From the NCBI RefSeq assembly GCF_050624435.1, contig NC_134538.1, positions 124,044,937 to 124,108,936 on the forward strand: a stretch of DNA of 64,000 nt, read 5' to 3'. The notes beneath the pieces were generated by a model, which searched no databases, was not told where the DNA came from, and saw nothing but the letters and a program-made list of their open reading frames with translations. Both the position numbers and the translations under genes were made by a program. This document shows positions 1 through 9,621 of this stretch, piece after piece; within the stretch, counting starts at the first letter, position 1, and the number at the start of each line of letters is the position of its first letter. The DNA is from Tenrec ecaudatus (lineage: Eukaryota; Chordata; Mammalia; Afrosoricida; Tenrecidae).

Positions 1-231
1 AAAATTGGATGCTCAGCCCTGGAGACTGTAAGAGTATTGAATGCCTGTGAGGTCCAGCCCCGACCTCCGATGGGCCCTCGGGGACAGTTTGGTCATCAAA
101 GGGAAGAAATTGAGAGACAAACAAAGTTTTGGGGTGCTTACTACGGCATGGCATCAGTAACAAGGTCTGAGCAGAAGGAGAGAACATGTATTCTTAACAT
201 CAACTTATAGATTCTTGGGGCATTCAAGCCC

Positions 232-640
232 CCCTCAGTACAGGGAACCACACAGAGTGGGCTGTACCCAAACCCCAGAGGTCCCTGAGTTCATTGGAGG
301 AGTAAGCTAACAGCAGTGCTGGGGACAGGTCAGGGGGAGTGACTGTCCCCTGAGCAGGGAGAGCACTAGCAGGCTGTCTGCTCCTAGAGTTAAAGGTGCC
401 GGCCACATAGTCCTCAGCATGTGCGCTTGTAAGAGGTCACTTTAAGGTAGCACTATTATGGGAGGATGTTGTGCGGATTATTCTGAGTTATAAAAATGGG
501 ATTGGGGCTCATCTCTAACTCGCAAGTGTGAAGGCCTCCATCCACTCAGAATCCTGGCCTCCCAGGCTTCTTAAATTGTGAACATTAAGAATTTGTGTGC
601 ATACACTCTCTTCCCAGTCCTCGGTTTCCCACAAATGCAT
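232..640 (+). repeat. LTR-like repeat A, unit 1 (family not identified)
   Basis: About 400 bases recur, diverged to roughly 75% identity by eye, at 17690-18085 in the same orientation. The shared core includes the stretch around 440-470 (a GGTAGCACTATTATGGGAGG block) and the GAAGGCCTCC block near 530. A TATAAAAA lies at 489-496. The paired direct repeats with a TATA-like box look like solo or paired LTRs of an old element, but I see no coding part I can tie to them. Treated as a fossil repeat. Confidence 0.4.
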
Positions 641-739
641 TCTGGGTTACCCCGTCTGCATTGCTATTTCGCTTAGAAATGGACGCCGGCACACGCGTGC
701 GTGCCCTAGTGTGCTGATGAAGAAAGAATGGCGGTAGGA

Positions 740-2010
740 TGCTATTTGAGTTTGCAAGGTGAAGAATTACTTCCCAATGGCTTTGCTGTTTCCATGACCA
801 AACACTTGCACATTAAACGCCGAGTAACTGGTTGTGTTCACAGCCTGCCTTACATTTTGAAGAACAGAATGCGAGTGAATATTCGGTTTCTGAGCACAGC
901 CATAGTCAGTTTGGAAGGATTGAGGGAGGGGCCCCAGTGGGCTGCTCTGCTGTCCCCGGAGCCGTCTGTAAGTAATGAGGGGCTCCCTCGAGCCCCTTAT
1001 GGCATGAGACTTTGGTAATGACCCATGCAGTTGGTTGTAGGAATGACCAAGCTTCCCGAGAGAATAATGGCGAGCTAACTTCCCACAAAATTCCGCTAAC
1101 ACTCTCTAAAGATCTATAGAAAATTCCCAAGCCCTTTTTATCTGAGTGGGTGTGTAAGGTAGAATTATGATGGACGGGTTGTTCCCACTGAGTGGTTCAC
1201 CGCCATGCTGGCCTCTGATGACCACCTGTGCTATTTGCTCCCAAAAGGACCAACCACGTTGAAGCCCATATTGCCTAGATGTCTCCACTCTCGAAGGTTT
1301 ATCTTCCTGGGCTAACAGAGCCGTGGGGGTGATAGGTGTGTGAAAAATGTCCAGGTGAATACTCATAGCTGGGGTCCTGCGATAAGCCTTTCCTTGGCTG
1401 GTGCTTCCTTCTACAAACTGGAACTGACAGCGAGCCGTGGGGTGAGCGCTCTAGGACTATGTAGTGTGGGTCCCGTTTAATGTGTCTATCAAGGGTTTGA
1501 GCTCTTCTGTGGGGAAGCCCCAGCAAAGGTGGAATCCAATTTATACCTCCCAGCAACTTGTGAAAACCAGTTAATGTTTTTACACGGTTTTTCTAATAAC
1601 AAGTTACTGTGCCTGTGGTCCAGTATGAGGGCCGCGTGTCTGAACTTGACCAGGAGCAATCATAAATTGAGAGGTGGCCTCACTCATGTGTACATAGGTT
1701 TATTACACTATTTCATTGTGAGGTGCAACGATTAAGGGATCCTACAGGGAGTGGATGATGTAGGCCTCAGCAAAGCATCCTCTGAGTGGTTCTAAGACGT
1801 TTCCTATAATGTACTCCTGCATGGTGGCGCTATTCACCAGGATCTGAGATAAAGTTTTAGATGATACCGCTTGGTATGGACCTTCTGGTCTAATTCAGGA
1901 ACGGTGAATGTAACCCTCTCTTGATCAGCAGGATCTAACTGGATAGTATAAACACAATCCTGGTGGCTCAGCTACGTGAGTCTGAGAGTTGGTGCCCAGA
2001 AGACAAGAGG
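740..2010 (-). mobile_element. Betaretrovirus-like (ERV2/class II) pol fossil, unit 1, copy 1
   Basis: Read on the minus strand, this stretch shows in order the fingers/palm of a reverse transcriptase (about 2000-1700), a thumb/connection part with an LGGINW-like start (near 1550-1450), and an RNase H part (near 1350-740) with the spacing of betaretroviral pol. It is a long-dead remnant with many breaks in all frames. No gag, integrase or env could be assigned. The 3' side toward lower coordinates fades into unassigned sequence and the LTR-like repeat. It is older than the duplicon because every unit carries it at the same place. Confidence 0.7.
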
Positions 2011-2045
2011 AAGGTTCTCCTGTAGGGAGTGACCAGACCGGCGTG

Positions 2046-2537
2046 ATGGAGTTTCCATCTTCCTTCTCAGGCTGCTTGTTGGCATCCTGGCATTCCCCTT
2101 GTACCTGCTGCACTTCCTGGGTCTCTGGAGCAGAATGTGCAAACAGTTCTTTCCCCCACTTCATGGTGAGGTTCACAGTGATGCACAAAGAGCAACGGCG
2201 AGGAGAAAGCGGGTGCTTTGCAGCAGCCTGCAGGACTTTGCAGGCATATCTGGGAAGCTCTCCCTGCTGGAACTGGGCTATGACATGGGGGCCAACTTTA
2301 AGATCTACCCACCCGGATGCAGGGTGACCTGTGTTGATCCCAAACCCAACTTTGAGAACTTCTTGATGAAGAGCTGTGCAGAGAACCACCAGCTGCAGTT
2401 GGAGAGCTTCATGGTCTCCCTGGGGAGAACGTGCACCAGGGGGCAGATGGCTCTGTGGCTGTGATCATCGGCGCCCTGGTGCTGTGCTCGGTGATGGACC
2501 AGGAGCAGATTCTCCACCACGTGTGCAGGCTGCCAAG
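2046..2537 (+). pseudogene. METTL7A: METTL7A (TMT1A)-like N-terminal pseudogene, unit 1, copy a
   Basis: The parent is an ER and lipid-droplet thiol S-methyltransferase of about 244 residues with an N-terminal membrane helix and a SAM-binding fold. Here the membrane segment (YLLHFLGLWSRMCKQFFP) and the stretch KLSLLELGYDMGANFKIYPPG are clear, as are CRVTCVDPKPNFENFLM and the region to about residue 150. Homology then stops near 2537, perhaps at an old exon end. One base is lost in codons 3-5, one C is gained near 2155, and two bases are lost after LESFMVSLG near 2430. The SAM motif GCGTG of the parent reads GYDMG. It lies just downstream of the pol fossil, in the opposite orientation. It cannot make the enzyme. 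Confidence 0.8.
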
Positions 2538-2799
2538 GCCAAGAAGTGGCTAGGCAATAGGCTCAATAGGATGCTATTCATCATTAAGCACAGCACAAAG
2601 GAATCCAGGCAAAGATACAGAACAAGCATCTACATGAAGGGGAACCAGTTACATAACAACGGTGTTCGACCTCATGCACAAAGAGCAAACTGAGGCAAGA
2701 TGTCATATGACCTGTTTCAGTGGCAACATGAAGTTGGGGTCTGTTTGGGGGAATAGACGCCCCATCTATTGTGACATCCGTTGCTCCCGCACTGGAAGA

Positions 2800-3380
2800 G
2801 TGATGGGCAGGACTCAAGAGTAGGAGAAACAGCTGCAAAAAGCTTCTCGTCATGGGAACTTGGAAAGTGTGAAGTATGAATTTAGGAAAACTGGAAGTGG
2901 TCAAAAATGAAATGGAATGCATGAACATAGGTATCCTAAGAGTAAGCTGAAATGGATGGACATTGGCCATTTTGAATTAGAGAATCACATGATGGATTAC
3001 GTGAGGAGTGACTCAATCAATAGGATTGGAGCTGCATTCCTATGCAGAAGGGATCACCCTGACTCCCTCAGGAAGCACAAGGCTCTCTGTGATAGGATTA
3101 TCTCTATCCATCTTCCAGGAAACCCACCACTGCAGCTAAGGTAGAGTTTTCCCTCTGTTATCAGCAGCCAATCAACTGCAAGGGAGTTCCCTCAGCAGTT
3201 ATTCCCAGGCTGGATCCTCCATCTGGTTTGTCCTCAAACCTCCAGTTCTTTGGACCCTGCCTGCAGTTCCTCGGACTCTCTAGCCGCCGCCGCCACTTTA
3301 CTCATCAACCTTGCTTTGAATCACCTCGACCCTCCGGAATCCTGCGGGCGGACCTACCTACAGATTTTGGCACTAAATGA
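2800..3380 (+). mobile_element. RTE-type LINE endonuclease fragment with shared tail, unit 1, copy a
   Basis: The + strand from about 2845 follows the start of an RTE/BovB-type ORF. A MGTWKV-like opening is followed by K..VVKNEME, then SKLKWMDIGHFE and later GAAFLCRR and RIISIHLPG, the usual apurinic-endonuclease blocks, with frame breaks between them. From about 3150 to 3380 comes a non-RTE tail that is also attached to the copies at 4620 and 9622, so the three are copies of one composite retroposon. The 250 bases before 2800 and the 160 bases after 3380 show nothing I can name. Confidence 0.65.
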
Positions 3381-3542
3381 GTCATTTCCCTCCCTGAATT
3401 TCTTACAAGATGTCTCATAGTCGGTTCAAAATTTACCTGTCCTAAACAGACTTCTGATTTCTTGAAAAATCTTTTCCTCTGCCTGGGTTGCCTATCCCAA
3501 TAAACAGCCTCCCTCTCACCAAAAACTTTGAGGTCATCAATA

Positions 3543-3544
<2 letters not shown>

Positions 3545-3622
<78 letters not shown>

Positions 3623-3623
3623 C
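3545..3623 (+). repeat. (CT)n microsatellite, unit 1
   Basis: Nearly pure CT dinucleotide tract with one TTT interruption near 3610. It marks the junction between the two internal cassettes of the duplicon. Confidence 0.98.
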
Positions 3624-3639
3624 AAAAAATCATTTAGCT

Positions 3640-4190
3640 GTGGGTCCCCTTTTAATGTGTCAATCAAGGGTTTGAGCTCTTCCGTGGGGATGTCCCAGCA
3701 AAGGTGGAATCCAATGTATACCTCCCAGCAGCTTGTGAAAACCACTTAACGTTTTTACGTGATTTTTTTCTAATATGAAGTTACTGTGTCTGTGGTCCAG
3801 TATGAAGGGCGCTTGTCTGAATTTCGCCAGGAGCAATCATTAATTGAGAGGTGGCCTCACTCATGTGTACATAGGTTTGTTACACTATTTCATTGTGAGG
3901 TGCAACGATTAAAGGATCATCCAGGTGTTGGATGATGTAGGCCTCAGCAAAGCGTCCTCTGAGTGGTTCTAAGATGTTTCCTATAATATACTACTGCATG
4001 GTGACACTATTCGCCAGGATCTGAGATAAAGTTTTAGATGATACCGCTTGGTATGGACCTTCTGGTCTAATTCGGGAAGGGAAAATGTAACCCTCTCGTG
4101 ATCAGCAGGATCTACCTGGATAGTATAAAAACAATCCTGGTGGCTCAGCTACGTGAGTCTGAGAGTTGGTGCCCAGAAGACAAGAGGTAG
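3640..4190 (-). mobile_element. Betaretrovirus-like pol fossil, unit 1, copy 2
   Basis: Second, diverged copy of the RT-to-connection part of the pol fossil. It belongs to the ~2.2 kb internal duplication of the duplicon (1468 corresponds to 3642). It begins directly beside the CT microsatellite and ends just before a METTL7A-like copy, as copy 1 does. Heavily broken. Confidence 0.65.
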
Positions 4191-4222
4191 GTTCTCCTGT
4201 AGGGAGTGACCTGACCTGCGTG

Positions 4223-4492
4223 ATGGAGATTGCCGTCTTCCTTCTCAGGCTGCTTGTTGGCATCCTGGCATTCCCCGTGTACCTGCTGCACTTCCTGGGT
4301 CTCTGGAGCAGAATGTGCAAACAGTTCTTTCCCCACTTCATGGTGAGGTTCACTGCCATGTACAATGGGCAGAAAGAGCAGGAAGCGGGAACTGTGCAGT
4401 CGAATGCAGGAGTTTGCCGGCACATCTGGGAAGCTGTCGCTGCTGGAACTGGGCTATGACACGGGGGCCAACTTCAAGTTCTACACGCCCTG
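4223..4492 (+). pseudogene. METTL7A: METTL7A-like pseudogene, unit 1, copy b (further truncated)
   Basis: The ATG opens MEIAVFLLRLLVGILAFPVYLLHFLGLWSR in pieces that match the parent membrane anchor. The frame then shifts after about residue 50 and stops at 4457. The next part of the parent, up to KFYPP, is still readable in another frame. Compared with units 2-4, a 355-base deletion has removed the rest and joined this copy to the sequence after it near 4494. The SAM motif reads GYDTG in place of GCGTG. Confidence 0.78.
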
Positions 4493-4619
4493 ATATGCAC
4501 AAAGAGCAAACTGAGGCAAGATGTCATATGACCTGTTTCAGTGGCAACATGAATTTGGGGTCAGTTTGGGGGAATAGACGCCCCATCTATTCTGACATCC
4601 GTTGCTCCCGCACTGGAAG

Positions 4620-5350
4620 AGTGATGGGCAGGACTCAAGAGTAGGAGAAACAGCTGCAAAAAGCTTCTCGTATTGGGAACGTGGAAAGTGTGAAGTATGA
4701 ATTTAGGAACACTGGAAGTGGTCAAAAATGAAATGGAATGCATGAATACAGTTATTCTAAGAGTAAGCTGAAATGGATGGACATTGGCCATTTTGAATTA
4801 GAGAATCACATGATGGATTAAGTGAGGAGTGACTCAATCAATAGGATTGGAGCTGCATTCATATGCAGAAGGGATCACAAGGCTCTCTGTTATAGGATTA
4901 TCTCTATGGACCTTCCAGGAAGCCCACCACTGCAACTGAGGTGTTTACCCTCTGTTATCAGCAGCCAATCAACTGCAAGGGAGTGTCCTCAGCTGCTTCT
5001 CCAGAGCTGCATCCTACATCTGGTTTGTCATCTGACCTCCAGTCCTTTGGATGGGAGCCTCCTGTTGCCTGCTGCTCCTGGGACTCTAGCAGCCTGTTGT
5101 TGGACACTTCAACCTTGCTTTCCACCCTCTCAGCCATCGGAATCTTGCTGTCTGACCTGCCGGCCCATCGTGGAAGGACCTTCAGGAAATTCGTTAACCC
5201 ACCGAAGTGAGTTGGATTGAGCTTTCTGTACCGTTGCTTGGACTAATTGGCTGTTCTGGTCCTCTTTGCTATATAACTTATCCTGTTCTGTTTCCACTGT
5301 CACAAGTGTCGTGGTTTTGCTGGTCTAGAGAACGCTGCCTAACACAGGAG
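4620..5350 (+). mobile_element. RTE endonuclease fragment with tail, unit 1, copy b
   Basis: Same composite as at 2800, without the short PDSLRKH-coding stretch. The tail is longer and ends in a GCCTAACACAGG-like terminus near 5350, similar in style to the repeat end near 19035. Confidence 0.65.
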
Positions 5351-5546
5351 CCCACTGAAATTCAACAAGTCATTGTGCATGGAGGAGAATCTTTCTAGTG
5401 ACTCTCTCCCTGTCCTGAAAGTAAAGAAATCTTAGAATTTCCTCTTTTCATGCCCAGCTTATTGTGCTGTCCGCCATTTCCCTATAAATGGTCCCCACAA
5501 CAGTGGGCACTGGCTTTCATCAGTGGTCCAGTGGAATGCAAGGACC

Positions 5547-5665
5547 CGTGGTCGTACAACACAGGCACTTGGCTGCTCACTGAATGGGTGGGAGTTCAAA
5601 CCCACCCATTGGCTCCACTGGAACAAAGATCTGCTCATCTGCTTCTGTTCAAATTGCTGTAAATG
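5547..5665 (+). mobile_element. AfroSINE-type tRNA-derived SINE, unit 1
   Basis: The order CACTTGGCTGCTCACTGAA, then a B box GTTCAAACC at 5594-5602, then CCCATTGGCTCCACTGGA and GATCTGC, is that of the tRNA-derived head of afrotherian SINEs. It is old and degraded. It is the best lineage marker in the window. The ~200 bases between the end of RTE copy b (5350) and this SINE hold nothing recognisable. Confidence 0.7.
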
Positions 5666-5744
5666 GTTTTCTTGAAGGGGAATCCACCAGGGTGACTTGA
5701 GCTGGTGACGCTTGCACCAGTGGAGCTTCTGGGTCTTGATTTGG

Positions 5745-5868
5745 GTACGGGGTAGGGCAGGACTCAAGATGGCAAACAGATACAAAAATTTCTCATGAAT
5801 GGAACTTTGAATGTGAGGAGTGTGAATGTAGGAAAATTAAGAATGGTGAACAATGAAATGGATGCATA
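5745..5868 (+). mobile_element. RTE endonuclease fragment, copy c left part, unit 1
   Basis: Opening of an RTE ORF (MNGTLNV..SVNVGKL.MVNNEM-like), cut at a TA by the mariner. It continues at 9622. Confidence 0.65.
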
Positions 5869-5999
5869 TGAGGAGGTGCCCCACCACCCCCAAATGCAAT
5901 GTTTTTCAAAGCTTTCTATTTAAATGTTTTTATACAACCTTATCACTTTCAAAGTACTCTCCATTTCCCTTAAGACATTTGTCAGATCCGCAATTCCAC

Positions 6000-8372
6000 T
6001 TTTTTTTATTTGGGGGCTCTTACAACTCTGATAACAATCTATACATCAATTGTATCGAGCACACTTGTACATATGTTGCCATCATTCCAAAGATTTTCTT
6101 TCTACTTGAGCCCTTGTTATCATCTCCTCTTTTCCCCTCGCCTGCCCTCACCTTCACCTCGTGAACCCTTGATAAATTATAAATTATTTTTATATTCATA
6201 TTATACACCATCTGCTATCTCCCTTCACCCACATTTCTATTGTTCGTCCCCCGGGGTAGGGTTTATTTATATGTCGATTATTGGGATTGGTTCCCCCTTC
6301 TGCTCCCATCTTCTCCCTCCCCTCGTGGTATTGCAACGTCCATTATTGTTCCTGAGGGATTTATCTGTCCTGGTTTCTGTGTGTCTAAAGCTCTTACCTT
6401 TGCCAGTGCGCATGCTCTGGTCTAGCCAGATTTCTTTGTAAGATAGAACTGGGGCCAGAATAGTGGGGTGGGGAGAAGGCATTAAAGAACTAGAGGAATG
6501 TGGTGAGTTTCATCAGTGCTTTAAGGCGCCCTGACTGGCTCGTCCCTTCTTGTGACCCTATGTGAGGGGATGTCCAGTTGTCTAGAGATGGGCTTTGGTT
6601 CTCCAGTCTGATCCTCCTCATTCCCATCAAAACACTTGGTTATTTGGGGTCTGCTGATGCCCGTTACTTGGTCCTATCAACACCTCATGATCACACAGGC
6701 TGCTATGCTTCTTCCATGTGGGCTTTGTTCTTTCTGTGGTAGAAGGCCGCTTGTTTAATTTCAACCTCTTCAGACCCCGGACGCTATATCTTCTAATACC
6801 CGGCGTCATCAGCTTTCTTCACCACATTAGCTAATGCGCCATTTTCTCTCCTGCGATCTTGTCAGGAAATTGAGCATCATAGGATGCCAGGTTATTAGAA
6901 CAAAGTGTCGTGTTGATGGAGGATATGAGTACAGGCCGATGTCTGCCGGCTATCTTTATACTTAATCTATAAATATATGTACATAGACCTATATCCCTAG
7001 CCTTATGTATTCATATATTTATATACGTACATGACATTATTTATACCTCTATCAATATCTTTTGCCTCCTAGTTTTTCCTTCTGTTTCCTTTAACATCCC
7101 CCCTGGACCACTAGCATGTTCTGCCATCAATTGGCTCTCTGGACCTCCTCTCGGCTACATTGCACTTGATTGGATCCCACCAGGCAGTCTTTGCCCTCCT
7201 TACCATCAATTTTAGATCCCTTGTTGTTCCCTTGTGCCTGGGGGGGGTTTTTTGACTTCCCCTCCCTATCCTCCGCCCACTCTTCAACTCCCTCCCCCAC
7301 CCACAACCTTGGGATTCATTGTTTTTTCCTCCAGAGTGTTTATCATGACCGTCCTGTATAGATAGGCATGGGAAAGAAAAGAAAGAGGGAGGAGTAAAGC
7401 CTATGGAGAGTTCGAGGTCTGTCTGCTGACCCTTATGCATAGTTTCTGCTTGGGTCTGATGCGGTGTAAGGTCTGCCCCCCGAGTCCAAAGTCTATTTTC
7501 AGAATTCTCGGGAACTTGGTTGCTCTGCTCCCCTTGCTGCTCTGTTGTGCTCCCTTAAGGTTACTCGCTGGGGTGAGGGGTTCAGACTGGGCACAATTCC
7601 CCTACTGTGTCTCTGGTACTGCCCCCCCTTGGCTCTGTGGGTCAGTAAGGGCATGCTGTGACTTGTGGGGGAGCCAACACTATGGTCCTCTCTGTACATT
7701 GGCTACTCCAAGTGGGAACATCATCCTCAAAGCTTGATGGGTCAGGATGCTGTCCACTCTCTCTCATTCTCTCTCTTTTTCCTTCTTTGTTTGCTCCAGC
7801 GTGGTCTGGTAAGACCTGCCATTCTCCCCGGGCTTTATCTTAAGTGCATTCTCCTGGAGAGAGGGTTTGGCATAGCTGGAAAAGGGGTTGGCCTGGCCAA
7901 CCAGACCTCTCTGCTCGTTCACTGCTTCGTGCCAGTATGCTGCCCTCAAGGCCTGGTACAGCAGGTTGAGGTCTGCTCCCTCTCGCCATCCCTTTCCTGT
8001 GGAGACATTAACGAGTACCCTCCCCTGTGGATTAGTGCCTGGTTCCCCCCTCTCCCCCCTGCCTTCGTCTTTCCTCCCTTGTTTTCTCTTGTCCCACCCG
8101 CCCTACTTTTTCCCTTCTGTGTGTTGGCAAGTTGGGTGCATCATTGGGCTTGGTCTGTCCCATGCCTATGTGCCTGTCTCTCAACCTGTAAATTATGGAA
8201 TAAACTTTTTCTTCTGGTCCCACTGTGTTTTTTGGATCTACCTCAGTGGACTCGTCTTGAACGTGTCCTTCTGTTCTTGGCTAACTTCTCTTAGCATAAT
8301 TTCCTCCATCTTTTCCCAGGAGACAGTGTCTTTTGTGTCTCCATCCCTGTTTTTTAGTGATGAGTAGTCTTC

Positions 8373-8403
<31 letters not shown>

Positions 8404-8567
8404 CCAGAGTTACCCCATCCACTGTCTCTCGATAGATTTCAGTTGTTTCCAGACCTTTGTCAGTGTGAATGGTGCCGAAAGGAACACTGGAGCACTGATG
8501 ACTGGACACAGTCTATTTATTACTTATTCTGGGTATATGTCCAATAAAGGGATTGCTGGTTTTAAAG
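6000..8567 (-). mobile_element. 5'-truncated L1 LINE, 3' end with ~2.2 kb 3' UTR, unit 1
   Basis: A run of T at 6000-6007 is the poly(A) of a minus-strand L1. The part from 8567 down to about 8240 matches the end of L1 ORF2 (a W..MEEIMLREVSQEQK-like end, frameshifted). The remaining 2.2 kb is 3' UTR with pyrimidine-rich tracts on the + strand. A (GT)n run lies at 8375-8403. Inserted in the mariner. Confidence 0.85.
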
Positions 8568-8810
8568 GTGCATGGGGCAGGAGAGGTATGCTGTTTTTGC
8601 CCCCAAAAGATGGCATACGGAGATGCCTGCGTGAGCACGTGCTGTGTCCCTGTGGAAGAAACATTCCCCTGTCTCCCACTAATCAGGTCTTTTTTGTGAC
8701 ACCATATTACACAATCTTTTCAGAACCTCTAAGTAGAAAGCTTGATTAGCAGTCTGACCTGGTAGAAAGAAGTCCAAATGCACTGTGCCCCTCACATCAG
8801 AAAAACAAAT

Positions 8811-8982
8811 GATGGCAACATATGTACAAGTGTGCTTAATATCATTGAATAGTGGGTTGTTATAAGATTTGTCAGAGACCCCGCCCATAAAATGATAAAT
8901 AAAAATTAAGGATCCAAGGAAATCATAAATATAAATAACTAGATTTATTATGGTAAAAAATAAAATATAAATGAGAATCATC
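8811..8982 (+). mobile_element. Short L1 3'-tail insertion in the mariner, unit 1
   Basis: Begins GATGGCAACATATGTACAAG and ends in an A/T-rich tail after an AATAAA-type end. It matches the extreme 3' end of the L1 at 6000 in the opposite orientation and splits the mariner frame between its SDVRG block and the SQWKKP block. Confidence 0.75.
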
Positions 8983-9621
8983 TTGGTCTTTGATTTCTCT
9001 TGATGAGCATTTTTGGGATGAGGTGATGTTGGCTTCTTCCACTGACTTGATTGATGTTGGCTTTCTGGGTCATGAGGATAGCACCACGTCTCACCTCTAA
9101 TGACCTGGGGGGAAAGTCTGGGTCACTTCAGAACTGTTCTTTCAAAGCATGGCACGTTTCTACTGCACACTTTTCCTCAGTCAGTCACAACTGAGGAACA
9201 CATTTTGTAGTGACCCTTCTCATTCCCAAATCTTCCGTTAAAGTTCACTGAACCAAGCACCGCTCTCCTCCAAACAACATCCCATCTTCAGTGGTCTGTC
9301 ATCCGTCTCAAGCACAAGTGCATGACTGTTGTCAGCAATTTCGTGAGTTCAGTGAGTTGACGGATGACCAGAATAAGTTCTGCCATCCATCGTCATTTCA
9401 CTTTACTGAAACGAAAAAACCACTCCTGCGCTTGAGTTTCTGAAACAGTTCCTGGTGACCAGAGAGAACCTTCCCAAGCAACACCACTGGGGGCACTAAC
9501 TCAGAGCGAGTCGCTCAATGCTCACCTGGCAGGAACAAGGCACACTAGGAAAGCTCTACTCGCCCAGCACCATTCCGGTGGTTGTTTTTTTGTTTTTGTT
9601 TTTGTTTTTATTACTCCCTCA

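Larger units (their letters stand above)
5869..9621 (-). mobile_element. Mariner (Tc1/mariner) DNA transposon, dead, with L1 inside, unit 1
   Basis: On the minus strand the transposase is recognisable in pieces. Near 9250-9000 comes TEDLGMR..., then GETW.YPHDPESQHQSSQWKKP with the catalytic D of the family's GDETW block lost. Near 8810-8600 are FLPGQTANQAFYLEVLKRL and FFHRDTARAH (family HHDNAPAH). At 6000-5920 is the C-terminus ending GEYFESD. About 55 residues before the C-terminus are missing where the L1 sits. Terminal repeats begin TGAGGAGG and TGAGGGAG, flanked by TA on both sides (5867-5868 and 9622-9623). It is inserted in RTE copy c and carries many frame breaks. Confidence 0.85.

Noticed and set aside
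5547-5665. Functional tRNA gene
   Set aside because: Only the B box is good; the A box and cloverleaf do not fold. A SINE head is the better call.
6010-6441. 143-codon frame conserved in all four units
   Set aside because: Lies in the L1 3' UTR on the opposite strand. Conservation follows the recent duplication.
7665-8294. 209-codon hydrophobic frame (178-225 codons in units 2 and 3)
   Set aside because: Pyrimidine-rich antisense L1 3' UTR gives L/P/S-rich runs. Ends and length differ between units and there is no start context or domain.
9085-9500. Host gene fragment with DPESQHQSSQW
   Set aside because: The run fits the mariner transposase family, and the terminal ends and TA flanks agree.
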